Source: Pseudalkalibacillus hwajinpoensis
Lineage (GTDB): Bacteria; Bacillota; Bacilli; Bacillales; Guptibacillaceae
Direction of reading: 5' to 3'
Assembly (NCBI RefSeq): GCF_039851965.1
Contig: NZ_CP156675.1
Coordinates: 1-64,000, forward strand
Length of the DNA: 64,000 nucleotides
This document shows positions 1-8,132 of the stretch, piece after piece. The first letter of the stretch is position 1; each line of letters begins with the position of its first letter. A program made the position numbers and the translations under genes. The notes under the pieces are model-generated. The model saw nothing but the letters and a program-made list of their open reading frames with translations. It ran no database searches and was not told where the DNA came from.

Positions 1-1962
1 GTGGCTCAAAAGGTACCTCTTCAAAACTTAGATGAGCTTTCATTCCCTGCGATTGTTCATTGGCAGGGTAATCATTTTGTTGTGATTGAGAAGGTAAGAA
101 AAAACAAAGTGCATATATTAGATCCTGCGATCGGTCGAAGAGTTCTCTCTTTTGAAGAATTAGAGGACGTTCATTCTTTCGTATGTTTGTCACTAAAACC
201 TACACCTGAGCTCAAGAAGCGAAAGGTTAAAAAGGTATGGAAAGAATACCTTCGGTTTTTGTGGAAAGAGCCACGTCTAGTCATAGCAATCATCACGTTT
301 TCATTGTTTGTTCAGCTTTTAGCTGTAGCGACCCCAATGTTTGTTCAATTTATCGTTGATAATGTGATTATCGCGAAAAATAGAACTTATATAGACTTTC
401 TTTTTATTCCAATCTTGCTCTTGATAATAGTCCAGTTTGTTTTTTCATTATTACGGACAAGGACATTAGTTCGGCTCCAAAATCGGTTGGATTGGAATTT
501 GATGACGACATTTTTCACTCGATTATTAAAACTCCCATACCATTTTTTCCAAATGCGAACCAGTGGGGATCTAATTCTGAGAGCAAATAGCAATATGATC
601 ATACGTGAAATATTGTCTACTCGAACAGTAACCATGTTGTTGGATGGAGGGTTGGTTCTTAGTTTCTTGGCTTATATGTTATATAGTTCATCCTATTTAT
701 CTCTGTATGTCATTGCTATTGCGATCCTTCAGATCGTATTAACCATGTTTAGTAATCGCTATATCGGGCGATTGTCTCAGGAGGAAATACTGCGTCAAAC
801 ACAGGCATCCAGCTACTTGGCGGAAGTTTTGCGTGGGATTCTAGTCGTTAAAGGAGAAGGGGTAGAGTCTAGCGTCTATAAACAGTGGTCTGGGTTGTTT
901 TGGGAACAAATTAAAGCTGCTCAAAAAAGAGGTTTTTTCTCTTCCTATATCGAGAGTTCCATGCAAACATTACGTATTGCAGCTCCTTTGATTATTTTAA
1001 TACTAGGAACAAAGCAGGTAATGGATGGTGAAATGAGTTTAGGTGCTATGCTCGCATTTTATACGTTGGCCATTAGCTTTTTCACACCTTTAACCTCTTT
1101 GGTTACCACTACAAATCAGATGGTCTTGATGGGCACTTACTTTCGTCGCATATTAGATATCTTAGAAGCCGAACCAGAACAAAATGATGAAACTGTTCTA
1201 GATCCCCCACTCCTGAGAGGGGAAATTAAACTAGAAGATGTTGGTTTTAGATATAACCAATACGGACCTTTTGTTATTAAAAAAGTTTCTACTGTCATTT
1301 CACCTGGTGAATTCGTAGCCATTGTAGGCACAACAGGTTCAGGAAAAAGCACCCTAGCATCGTTACTTATGGGTCTTTATCAACCTACAGAAGGTCGCGT
1401 CTTATTCGATGATTGTGATATCAGTAAACTCGATAAACCACGTTTTCGTCATCAAATTGGTGTAGTTACTCAGCAGGTCCATTTGTTTAACTCATCCATT
1501 TTTCAGAATGTTTCTTTTCATAACTCGGACATTACACAAGAAGAAGTTATTAGGGCTGCAAAACTTGCAGAAATTCATGATGATGTCATGAAGCTACCAA
1601 TGAATTATCAAACGATACTTTCGGAAGAAGGAAATAACCTTTCTGGAGGCCAGCGACAACGGATTGCTTTAGCCAGAGCACTTGCCCATCGTCCGTCTAT
1701 CTTGCTTTTAGATGAAGCAAGCAGTGCACTTGATACGGTTACGGAAGAGCGTATCCACAAAAATTTAGAAAATTTAGCATGTACACGTATTGTCATCGCA
1801 CATCGCTTGAGTACTGTTAAAAACGCAGATAGGATTCTTGTAGTAGATGAAGGGAAGATCGTGGAAGCTGGTACACATACTGAGTTACTTTCAACAGGTT
1901 CTGTGTATCCTGAATTGCATCGAAAACAATTTGAGAAAAAGACAATGGAGGTGGTCACATGA
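1..1962 (+). CDS. Peptidase-containing (C39) bacteriocin ABC transporter, 5'-partial
   Basis: Membrane exporter that would cleave a double-glycine leader and export a bacteriocin-type peptide. The visible part starts inside the C39 peptidase domain: the catalytic His (GNHFVV, about residue 25) and Asp (LDPAIG, about 41) are present, but the N-terminal Cys motif is missing, so the gene very probably begins upstream of the window and the GTG at base 1 is not its true start. A six-helix ABC exporter domain spans about residues 85-370. The nucleotide-binding domain has Walker A GTTGSGKST, signature LSGGQRQR, Walker B ILLLDEASSALD and the H-loop AHRLS. It overlaps the thioredoxin-like gene by 4 bases. 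The layout ABC exporter, thiol oxidoreductase, VKOR resembles sublancin-type (sunT/bdb) loci, suggesting a disulfide-containing substrate whose gene lies to the left. Confidence 0.93.
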   Translation: MAQKVPLQNLDELSFPAIVHWQGNHFVVIEKVRKNKVHILDPAIGRRVLSFEELEDVHSFVCLSLKPTPELKKRKVKKVWKEYLRFLWKEPRLVIAIITFSLFVQLLAVATPMFVQFIVDNVIIAKNRTYIDFLFIPILLLIIVQFVFSLLRTRTLVRLQNRLDWNLMTTFFTRLLKLPYHFFQMRTSGDLILRANSNMIIREILSTRTVTMLLDGGLVLSFLAYMLYSSSYLSLYVIAIAILQIVLTMFSNRYIGRLSQEEILRQTQASSYLAEVLRGILVVKGEGVESSVYKQWSGLFWEQIKAAQKRGFFSSYIESSMQTLRIAAPLIILILGTKQVMDGEMSLGAMLAFYTLAISFFTPLTSLVTTTNQMVLMGTYFRRILDILEAEPEQNDETVLDPPLLRGEIKLEDVGFRYNQYGPFVIKKVSTVISPGEFVAIVGTTGSGKSTLASLLMGLYQPTEGRVLFDDCDISKLDKPRFRHQIGVVTQQVHLFNSSIFQNVSFHNSDITQEEVIRAAKLAEIHDDVMKLPMNYQTILSEEGNNLSGGQRQRIALARALAHRPSILLLDEASSALDTVTEERIHKNLENLACTRIVIAHRLSTVKNADRILVVDEGKIVEAGTHTELLSTGSVYPELHRKQFEKKTMEVVT

Positions 1963-2477
1963 AGAAATTTTTTCTGATTTTTGGAATTAGTCTGGTTGTT
2001 TTTATCCTTGGGGCCGGAATTTGGGCTTACAATAATCCTCAAGCCGCAATTGAACTTGTGTTTGATATGGGTGGTATAGAAGAAGGAGAAGATATGCCGG
2101 TGATAAGTGGAAGAGAAGTAGAGCATGGAACTGCTTCTATAGACGAGTATCTAGGAAATGAGTTTGTAGTAATGATCGGGCGTGTTGACTGCGATGTTTG
2201 TAAGGAATCATATCAAACTCTTGAAAAGTTAGACAAGAATTTTCCTGAAACACCCTTTGTGATGATTGGTGAAGGCGAACAGACTGAATATGCTAAAGTT
2301 AAGAAAAATCATAACTTTACCTTTCCAATCATTTCTGCAAGCGAAGATATTAAAAAAGAAATGAACTTCAAGACTTTTCCAGTATTCTATTTAGTTGATG
2401 AAGAGGGGAAGGTTGCTCAAAGACTCAATGGTTATGATAAAAAACAGCTAGAGGATCTTTTAGGAGATGCTTCATGA
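1959..2477 (+). CDS. Membrane-anchored thioredoxin-like thiol-disulfide oxidoreductase
   Basis: 172 residues: an N-terminal signal-anchor helix (about 4-24), then an extracytoplasmic thioredoxin-like domain with a C78-D-V-C81 active site and a cis-Pro segment (KTFPVFYLV). The family forms or rearranges disulfides in exported proteins; BdbA of the B. subtilis sublancin locus is a functional analogue. It overlaps the ABC transporter upstream (ATGA) and the VKOR gene downstream by 4 bases, so the three are co-translated. The most economical reading is that this protein transfers disulfides to the peptide exported by the neighbouring transporter and is reoxidised by the VKOR protein. Partnership and substrate are inferred. 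Confidence 0.85.
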   Translation: MKKFFLIFGISLVVFILGAGIWAYNNPQAAIELVFDMGGIEEGEDMPVISGREVEHGTASIDEYLGNEFVVMIGRVDCDVCKESYQTLEKLDKNFPETPFVMIGEGEQTEYAKVKKNHNFTFPIISASEDIKKEMNFKTFPVFYLVDEEGKVAQRLNGYDKKQLEDLLGDAS

Positions 2478-2884
2478 TGCTAAAAAGAAGTGTAAGCGTG
2501 TTTTTATTACAAACTATTTCAATCATCGGTTTATTGGTTTCCATTTATCTTTTGTTAGCTCATTTGTCCAGCAGTTTTTTCTGTCCCATCGGAGATTGTG
2601 TGAAAGTAAATGATAGTCAGTATGCAAGTTTAGCAGGGATACCATTACCGATTTTAGGATTAATTTTCTACACAACTTTATTCATTTCAACGTTTTTAAT
2701 ACGTTTTAGCCACCTTATCATTATTCCTAAAATTGTTTTGATATCAGGTTTGTTATTCTCTATCTATCTCACATATCTTGAGGTTTTTATTATTCAGGCA
2801 GTTTGTTTTTGGTGTGTTATCTCTTTTCTGTTAGTGATTACTGCTACTTTCATTGTGTTTAGCAAACAACCTAAACAGGCATAG
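2474..2884 (+). CDS. Vitamin K epoxide reductase (VKOR) family protein
   Basis: 136 residues with four predicted membrane helices. Two cysteine pairs fit the VKOR family: C37 and C42 in the first loop (FFCPIGDC), and C111-F-W-C114 facing a quinone site. Bacterial VKORs oxidise a thioredoxin-like partner using membrane quinone, replacing DsbB/BdbC. The start ATGATG overlaps the end of the thioredoxin-like gene and has an AGGAG box 10 bases upstream. It closes the three-gene export and disulfide operon. Recognition of the family is firm; its partner is inferred from adjacency. Confidence 0.88.
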   Translation: MMLKRSVSVFLLQTISIIGLLVSIYLLLAHLSSSFFCPIGDCVKVNDSQYASLAGIPLPILGLIFYTTLFISTFLIRFSHLIIIPKIVLISGLLFSIYLTYLEVFIIQAVCFWCVISFLLVITATFIVFSKQPKQA

Positions 2885-3247
2885 GGGAGTTCTTTCTAGT
2901 TTTTCTAATAAGTAGTAGCAATTATCTTATTCCAGTGAAGGGTTTGATACCTTTACTGGATAACTAAACGGTTTCTTTGAGAAGATTACCAGGTCCTTTC
3001 ACACCTGGGTTATTAATCATGTGTGGCATCGAAGATGATCAAAGCAGCCTTGATAATATTATTTTCTAATGCCATCACAAGTTATTTATTTAAGAGATCC
3101 AAAATAAAGATAAACGACTTAATGTAAATTTTTTCAAAGACTGACATCTCGTTGGTTTTTTCTAAAGTGCATAGGGATTCAGCAGAAAGGCAGAATCCTT
3201 GTGCTAATTTAACAAGGATAAACTTCTGATATTGGGGGGGATATAAG
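2885..3247. other. Intergenic stretch with two hairpins
   Basis: No convincing gene. An 11-bp stem (2931-2941 with 2950-2960) and a second CCAGGT/ACCTGG hairpin (2989-2994 with 3003-3008) follow the VKOR operon; neither has a good T-run, so termination here is uncertain. A 30-codon frame at 3035-3127 lacks a ribosome binding site. A G-rich Shine-Dalgarno (GGGGGGGA) at about 3234-3241 serves the next gene. Confidence 0.5.
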
Positions 3248-3520
3248 TTGGCTGGATATATGTCAAAAGGGATTCAAACAACCCTATTGTTACAAGTATT
3301 ATGGTTTGGAATGTTTTTCACTAATATTCTAGGATTGGTAGGGTCTTACAATGAATACTTGCAGGATCTTATTTGGTTAACGATACCACTTTTAGGTTTA
3401 CTTATAGGTATTATAGGTTTGTCTAAACAGGTTTCGAAATCTATATCTATAATAAATATTGGTTGTGGAGTAATCATTCTTTTATCTTGGATCGCTATTT
3501 CAGGTATCGATAAGATGTAA
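3248..3520 (+). CDS. Small hydrophobic membrane protein, possible immunity protein
   Basis: 90 residues with three predicted membrane helices and little else, beginning with TTG seven bases after an unusually G-rich ribosome binding site. I do not recognise a family. Its position just after a bacteriocin export and disulfide module makes an immunity or accessory role plausible, but that is purely contextual. It ends about 40 bases before the inverted repeats at the edge of the transposon remnant, so it could also belong to the decayed region. Confidence 0.6.
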   Translation: MAGYMSKGIQTTLLLQVLWFGMFFTNILGLVGSYNEYLQDLIWLTIPLLGLLIGIIGLSKQVSKSISIINIGCGVIILLSWIAISGIDKM

Positions 3521-3578
3521 ACATGAGCAGACAGGTTAGTCGAATGAATGTTTAAGTTTTATTAAAGTAATTTTCAGT

Positions 3579-3621
3579 CTTCATTCGTTCGAAAATATTT
3601 ATGGAAATCGAACGAATGAAG
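3579..3621. repeat. Inverted repeat at edge of transposon remnant
   Basis: A perfect 13-bp inverted repeat (CTTCATTCGTTCG at 3579-3591 and its complement at 3609-3621). A further partial copy of the CGAATGAATG word lies at 3540-3549. Clustered short sites of this kind are expected at the ends of Mu/Tn7-like elements, where the transposase binds several times. The tniB-like gene starts its 3' end 160 bases away. Assignment as a transposon end is inference. Confidence 0.45.
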
Positions 3622-3635
3622 CTTATCCTCAAGCC

Positions 3636-3663
3636 GTTATCAAAAATGTTCGTTTTTGATAAC
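3636..3663. repeat. Perfect 11-bp hairpin
   Basis: GTTATCAAAAA (3636-3646) pairs perfectly with TTTTTGATAAC (3653-3663) around a 6-base loop. There is no following T-run, so this is either a weak terminator read from either strand or part of the transposon end. Confidence 0.4.
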
Positions 3664-3738
3664 AACTATGAAACTCACCTGTCACTTTAGGAGATAATTT
3701 GCGTTGGTTTTAAGTGTTATTTTGCACATCCAATTTTT

Positions 3739-3777
3739 AAACCCAGCTACCTTCACATAAGAAGATTAGCTGGGTTT
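3739..3777 (-). terminator. Rho-independent terminator of the tniB-like gene
   Basis: AAACCCAGCTA pairs with TAGCTGGGTTT over 11 bp. On the minus strand the stem is followed by A/T-rich sequence, directly after the stop of the minus-strand ATPase gene at 3783. Confidence 0.7.
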
Positions 3778-3782
3778 CTTCA

Positions 3783-4592
3783 TTAATTATGTCCAATCAC
3801 TAAACTATTTCGTGCAGCTTCTATTACTTCGGTGGTAATTGATGTAAGGTGATTTATTTCGAGAATACGTTCAATTTGAGTAAATATCCGGTGAATCAGT
3901 CTAAAATCCCCATTTGTAACTTTCATTATGCTTGTGAGCGCCTCGTAATCGGAAAAGTCCTCTCGTTTAATGGAGATACCTAATTCATCCCATTTATATT
4001 CTAAAATATGGTGCATCTCGTCTTTACTGAGTTTCTGATATTCATGTGCAAAACCAATGCGGGAATAAAGCTGGGGATAACGTGCTAACCTTTTTTCAAT
4101 CCCTGGCATCCCTATGAATATCATGGCTAAGTCATGTTGGTCATAGATGTCACGAAGTTGTTCTAAGTGTTGTAGTTTCAGACGATCGATTTCATCCACT
4201 ATAATTAAGTTAATCCCTTCAAAAGCGTTCGAAGTATTTAATTCCTTCTCTCCAATATGTACCCGGTAGACGTCTTTCACTATATTTAATCGCATCCCTA
4301 TCACATGAATGGCACCAGTTAATTTCGTTGCACTAACAGGTGGGGAAGTATAAAAAAGCGCATGACAATCTAAAAATTTTTCTTCAGCATGAGCGTCTAT
4401 AAATTCAACTTTTTCATAGTTGATCTGCTTGTCGAGGTAATCCCACCGTGCATACTGTCTAGCAGACAATGTTTTCCCCACACCAGGTAGACCATAACAA
4501 ATTCCCATATATTGATACTTGATACAGGCATCACAAAACTCTGCGAATCGCTTATATTCCTTCGTTTCAATAAATGTTTGTGTGTTATTCAT
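3783..4592 (-). CDS. TniB/ExeA-like AAA ATPase, transposition helper
   Basis: 269-residue P-loop ATPase with Walker A GLPGVGKT (about residue 34), Walker B LIIVDEIDRL and the sensor region FIGMPGIEKRLARYPQLYSRIG. This pattern is typical of TniB/TnsC-like transposition regulators and ExeA-like ATPases, which select target DNA and activate a DDE transposase. It overlaps the upstream transposase remnant by 8 bases, the usual operon arrangement. The protein itself looks intact, but its partner transposase is truncated, so the element is presumably immobile. Confidence 0.8.
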   Translation of the reverse strand: MNNTQTFIETKEYKRFAEFCDACIKYQYMGICYGLPGVGKTLSARQYARWDYLDKQINYEKVEFIDAHAEEKFLDCHALFYTSPPVSATKLTGAIHVIGMRLNIVKDVYRVHIGEKELNTSNAFEGINLIIVDEIDRLKLQHLEQLRDIYDQHDLAMIFIGMPGIEKRLARYPQLYSRIGFAHEYQKLSKDEMHHILEYKWDELGISIKREDFSDYEALTSIMKVTNGDFRLIHRIFTQIERILEINHLTSITTEVIEAARNSLVIGHN

Positions 4593-5286
4593 TGAAATAC
4601 CTCTTCAATTTTGATTTGATTGGCTCGGGTTTCTCCGAACCTGATTTTAATTGGCTTTGTTTAGACAGGACAATTTCTTCAATGAGGGTTTTCTCTGGGA
4701 TGATTTGATTTTTTAAAGAACGTTTTCGTTTATTTCTAGCAGAAATAATGTCTTTTAAATCCACTGTAAAATCGGAAATTTCAGGAGAAATAGCAGTACA
4801 TAAATAGTGATCTTCGTAAAAAACTCTTATTTCAGCAAGGTCTCGTGGGTCGTAACGAATCACAACCGTTTCTCCAACGTACGCAGCAAGTGTGACATCA
4901 ATATATCTTAGCCCTTGGAAATGAATCCCGTCCGAATGTACTTTTCTTGCTTTGGCAACATGTAGCAGTAATAGGTCCAGACTTTCTAAATTTTCCGGCA
5001 TATTTGGTAAAAATCCTGTCTCATTCCAAGCATGAATCGGTGCTTTTTTAGTTGTTCCATGAGTACGATTATGATAATCGTACACAATAAAATCGGCTAA
5101 TTTTTCATCCAATTCTTTCAACGTCAAAAGGGTATCCTTTGTACCATTTCCTATATAACCAGGTAAGTCTTGTAAAAACAATTGGTTGATGCTTGAAAAG
5201 AAGCGTTCAATTTTCCCACGAGTTTTGGAACAAATATTGGGTTTAAGAAATATTGAGAGGTTGCTTTTTTGATAAAGAGCGCTTTT
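4585..5286 (-). pseudogene. C-terminal remnant of a Mu/TniA-type DDE transposase
   Basis: Only the last part of a DDE transposase survives. The frame is open from about 5286. Recognisable sequence begins near 5235 with KTRGKIERFF, which contains the Glu region of the DDE triad, followed by HNRTHGTTKKAPIHAW (integrase-core end) and a Mu-transposase C-terminal domain (VVIRYDPRDLAEIRVFYED). The first two catalytic Asp residues and the DNA-binding half are missing, cut off by an in-frame stop at about 5287-5289. A TTG at 5181 gives a nominal 198-residue frame but is unlikely to be a real start. Confidence 0.8.
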
Positions 5287-5398
5287 TTAATTTTGTTCCG
5301 TAATCGGGTCATTTAATAGAGGAAGGCTTATTGAGCTAATTTCAAACAACGAGAAAAATCAAAGCCATTAGGGGTTTCACCTAATTTTATTAACAATA

Positions 5399-5427
5399 TT
5401 GACAGATTGGATTAAGAATCTTAATAT
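5399..5427 (+). promoter_or_regulatory. SigA promoter of the biotin operon
   Basis: A perfect -35 box TTGACA (5399-5404) and -10 box TAATAT (5422-5427) with 17-base spacing, placing the transcription start at about 5434, inside the BirA operator. Confidence 0.85.
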
Positions 5428-5429
5428 TT

Positions 5430-5460
5430 ATGTTAACTAAATGTTGTAATAGGTTAACAT
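5430..5460 (+). promoter_or_regulatory. BirA operator (biotin box)
   Basis: ATGTTAAC (5430-5437), a 15-base spacer and the exact complement GTTAACAT (5453-5460) form the classical BirA binding site, where biotinoyl-AMP-bound BirA blocks transcription of biotin genes. It overlaps the expected start site of the promoter and sits 28 bases before bioW. The control site is therefore preserved although most of the operon is lost. Confidence 0.9.
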
Positions 5461-5488
5461 TTATAAGACGATACAGGAGGATAAAAGG

Positions 5489-6253
5489 ATGCAAGGGCGA
5501 AAGTATTACAGCGTTAGAATGAGAGCTGCTAAGGATGGCTCTCATGAACAAGGTGGAAACCACATATCTGGCGGAGAACTGCTTTCCACCTTTAGCGATA
5601 TAAATTATGCTGTGAATTCTTTATTGAAAAAGGGGTTAACTCATTCAAGGGGAAGACCGGATTTTATGCAGATTCAGTTTGAATGTATTAACGAGCCTAT
5701 AAAACTAGTTCATCCCTTGAAAATCGAGACAAATGAAGTGGAATCAGCAGAAAAAGGGCAAGCATTAGCTAGGAAACTATTGCAGCAATTGGGGATACCG
5801 AGAAAAAGCATCGAAAAAGCGTATAAATTAATCACTGAAAATTCAGGAATGAGAGGGGCTATATTGTTTGATATTCATTTAGGCGAGCGAATTGATGATA
5901 GAAACGAAAAAGGCGTGCGTGTTTCTAGAATGGACTGGTTGGACGCTGATTTTGAAAAATGGGCTGACCACTTCGAAGTGCCACGAAGTCCAAAAGTAAA
6001 GGAGGCACTTGTACTAGCGGGAAAGGCAAGTAATCATCCAGCTACAATTGCAGAATTATGTTGGTCAGATGACCCTGATTATATAACAGGCTATGTAGCA
6101 AGTAAAAAGCTTGGCTATCAACGTATCACAAAGCTCAAAGAATTTGGGGATGAACGAGGCTGTCGAATCTTCTTTGTTGATTGCTTAGAAGCTCTGGATT
6201 CATACATACACTATCTAGAAAAACAGCCTGTTTTCATTCAATGGGAGGAATAG
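5489..6253 (+). CDS. bioW: 6-carboxyhexanoate--CoA ligase (pimeloyl-CoA synthetase)
   Basis: 254 residues, full family length. It activates pimelate to pimeloyl-CoA, the entry step of biotin synthesis in Bacillus. Hallmark segments include YSVRMRA, HISGGE, SHSRGRPDFMQIQ, KGVRVSRMDW and AELCWSDDPDYITGYVASKKLGYQRIT. The start has an AGGAGG box and lies downstream of a SigA promoter and a BirA box. Immediately after its stop come scars of bioA, bioF and bioD, so this intact enzyme makes pimeloyl-CoA with no intact downstream enzyme in this operon. Identity is essentially certain; whether it is still useful to the cell is open. Confidence 0.96.
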   Translation: MQGRKYYSVRMRAAKDGSHEQGGNHISGGELLSTFSDINYAVNSLLKKGLTHSRGRPDFMQIQFECINEPIKLVHPLKIETNEVESAEKGQALARKLLQQLGIPRKSIEKAYKLITENSGMRGAILFDIHLGERIDDRNEKGVRVSRMDWLDADFEKWADHFEVPRSPKVKEALVLAGKASNHPATIAELCWSDDPDYITGYVASKKLGYQRITKLKEFGDERGCRIFFVDCLEALDSYIHYLEKQPVFIQWEE

Positions 6254-6254
6254 G

Positions 6255-6296
6255 ATGACACAAGAATTAGATGAGGTAACAAATGTTGAACTTTGA
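6255..6296 (+). pseudogene. bioA: bioA scar: first and last codons fused
   Basis: A 13-codon frame that starts one base after the bioW stop and reads MTQELDEVTNVEL. The start position and MT beginning are right for bioA (second gene in the bioWAFDBI order), and the tail resembles the C-terminal HEVTSLED end of Bacillus BioA. This looks like an almost complete in-frame deletion of the aminotransferase gene. The frame ends overlapping the bioF start, as intact bio genes would. The assignment depends on synteny plus very short similarity. Confidence 0.55.
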
Positions 6297-6625
6297 TGAA
6301 TGGTTAGATAAGCGATTAGATAGGACAAAAGCGGCTAGTTTGTATCGGAAGCTGCGAACAATGAATACTGCTCCTCAACCGGAAATGTCTATTAATGGGC
6401 AGAAACAAATCGTCTTTTCATCAAATAATAGATGCCAGAAAGGCTGTAATTTTTGCTGATAAACTGCAGGAAAGAGGAATATACGCTCCAGCTATTCGTC
6501 CACCAACAGTAGCAAAAGGGGAAAGCCGTATTCGGTTAACAGTTACAGCAGACCATCGTTCAAAAGAAATAGATTACATGTTAGAGTCATTTCATTTAAT
6601 CGGAAAAGAGTTGAATATGATTTAA
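6283..6625 (+). pseudogene. bioF: bioF (8-amino-7-oxononanoate synthase) with large internal deletion and frameshift
   Basis: Two ends of BioF are joined. From ATG 6283 the frame reads MLNFDEWLDKRLDRTKA, then NTAPQPEMSING and FSSNN, matching about the first 47 residues of Bacillus BioF. From about 6429, in a different frame, it continues KAVIFADKLQERGIYAPAI, RPPTVAKGESRIRLTVTADH and SFHLIGKEL, matching about the last 65 residues. Roughly 275 residues, including the PLP-lysine, are gone, so the product would be inactive. The stop overlaps the next gene start (TAATG), preserving operon geometry. Confidence 0.9.
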
Positions 6626-6714
6626 TGAAGGTTTTTTTGTAACAGAACAGATACAGGAGTTGGAAAAACGATTATATCCTATAGACTTGCAGAAGTATTA
6701 AAAGAAAAGAATTA
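6625..6714 (+). pseudogene. bioD: bioD (dethiobiotin synthetase) 5' remnant
   Basis: Starts with ATG overlapping the bioF stop. With two single-base corrections it reads as the BioD beginning: FFVT then TDTGVGKTIISYRLAEVLKEK, the last containing the P-loop GVGKT. As it stands the frame from the ATG stops after five codons, and the remaining roughly 200 residues are missing. No trace of bioB was found between here and bioI. Confidence 0.8.
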
Positions 6715-6768
6715 AACTAATCTCTTAGAAAATAGCCAAAAATAACGTGATTGTATTTGGAGGCAGAC

Positions 6769-7977
6769 ATGACAAACAATTTAGATCCAACGATACCATT
6801 TTCACTTACTTCTCCTGAGTTTATAAGAAACCCTTATCCCTTTTATGATAGATTGCGTTCCGATAATCCTATATATTGGGGGAATCTATTAAAATATCCT
6901 GGATGGTATGTAACCGGATATGAAGAGGCGATAGCGATTCTTAAAGATACCAGATTTAAAAACCGAATCCCTTTGCCTCAAACATCCAAAAAATATGAGC
7001 ACCTTAAAAATCTGCAGAACGATATGATGCTTTTTAAAAATCAACCTGACCATATGCGATTACGTATGCTCGTTAGTAGAGTATTTACAACGAGAGTTAT
7101 GGAAGCTTATCGACCTTATATAAAAGAAGTTGCAAATGACTTACTTAATCTGGTGCAGAATAAGAAAAGAATGGATATTGTTTCAGATTTTGCATTTCCG
7201 TTAGCAAGCCTCATTATAGCCAAAATATTAGGGGTGCCAGCAGAAGATCGATTTCAATTTAGAGAATGGTCTAAAACCTTAATCCAAACAATTGATCTTA
7301 CTCGATCGAGACAGGCGTTAGCAAACGGTAACGAAACAACCATAAAATTACTAGACTATTTTAGAGATCTGATCAATAAGCGGAAAGATAACCCTCAAGA
7401 TGATCTCATCAGCATGTTAATTAAGGAGGAGCAGGAGGGTGACAAATTAACTGACGAGGAATTGCTGGCAACATGTATTTTACTTGTGATTGCTGGACAT
7501 GAGACAACGGTAAATCTCATTAGCAATTCGATCCTTATCCTATTGAACCACCCTGAGCAACTAATAAAGTTAATGGAGAAACCAACTCTTATTGAAACCG
7601 CAGTTGAGGAGTTTTTACGCTATGAGAGCCCAACACAGATGACAGCCAGGATTGCATCGGAAGACATTGAAATAAATGGAACTGCCATTAAAAAAGGTGA
7701 GCATGTTTATGTCCTTCTGGGTGCTGCCAATCGAGATGCGAAAAAATTCATTGATGCTAATAAGATCGATATCACTAGGAATCCAAATCCCCATCTTGCA
7801 TTTGGACATGGCATTCATTTTTGTTTAGGTTCCTCATTGGCGCGTATAGAAGCACAAATTGCGATTCAAACACTGCTGCAACGATTACCTAACCTTTCAA
7901 TTGCTGCCCCTGACTTACAATGGCGAAAACTTATTGGTTTTAGATCACTAGCAGAACTGCTAATTATTTTTGAGTAA
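6769..7977 (+). CDS. bioI: Cytochrome P450 BioI (pimelate-forming)
   Basis: 402-residue P450 closely resembling B. subtilis BioI, which cleaves acyl-ACP to pimeloyl-ACP. Markers: YPGWYVTGYEEAIAILKD near the N-terminus, the oxygen-binding I-helix AGHETT, the ESPTQMTARIASEDI segment and the haem-ligand motif FGHGIHFCLGSSLAR. ATG 6769 is preferred because GGAGG sits 6 bases upstream; a TTG at 6751 would extend it by 6 residues. It is the last gene of the bioWAFDBI arrangement and is intact, so the operon retains both routes to the pimeloyl precursor but not the ring-forming enzymes. Confidence 0.95.
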   Translation: MTNNLDPTIPFSLTSPEFIRNPYPFYDRLRSDNPIYWGNLLKYPGWYVTGYEEAIAILKDTRFKNRIPLPQTSKKYEHLKNLQNDMMLFKNQPDHMRLRMLVSRVFTTRVMEAYRPYIKEVANDLLNLVQNKKRMDIVSDFAFPLASLIIAKILGVPAEDRFQFREWSKTLIQTIDLTRSRQALANGNETTIKLLDYFRDLINKRKDNPQDDLISMLIKEEQEGDKLTDEELLATCILLVIAGHETTVNLISNSILILLNHPEQLIKLMEKPTLIETAVEEFLRYESPTQMTARIASEDIEINGTAIKKGEHVYVLLGAANRDAKKFIDANKIDITRNPNPHLAFGHGIHFCLGSSLARIEAQIAIQTLLQRLPNLSIAAPDLQWRKLIGFRSLAELLIIFE

Positions 7978-8092
7978 GAGTTGGGTTGGAAGCATAGGGG
8001 ACAGTGATCAGGCTTATTTAAAATTACTAGGTCCTACCAATAAACATATGGGTGAGCCGAATGTCTTAATTAGGACGCGTACGGTTTGATAA

Positions 8093-8131
8093 GCGGGAAG
8101 CCTTAAGAAAGGTTTCCCTGCTTTATTTTTA
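8093..8131 (+). terminator. Terminator after the bio region
   Basis: GCGGGAAGCC pairs with GGTTTCCCTGC and is followed by TTTATTTTT. It lies 115 bases after bioI. The stretch 7978-8092 holds no clear gene, only a short open frame (SDQAYLKLLGPTNKHMGEPN) that I cannot place. Confidence 0.65.
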
Positions 8132-8132
8132 A

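Noticed and set aside
1608..2126. 172-codon open frame on the minus strand opposite the ABC transporter end
   Set aside because: Antisense to two clearly real, motif-bearing genes and without ribosome binding site or family similarity.
3035..3127. 30-codon peptide frame after the VKOR gene
   Set aside because: No ribosome binding site, no recognised pattern; chance frame in AT-rich DNA is more likely.
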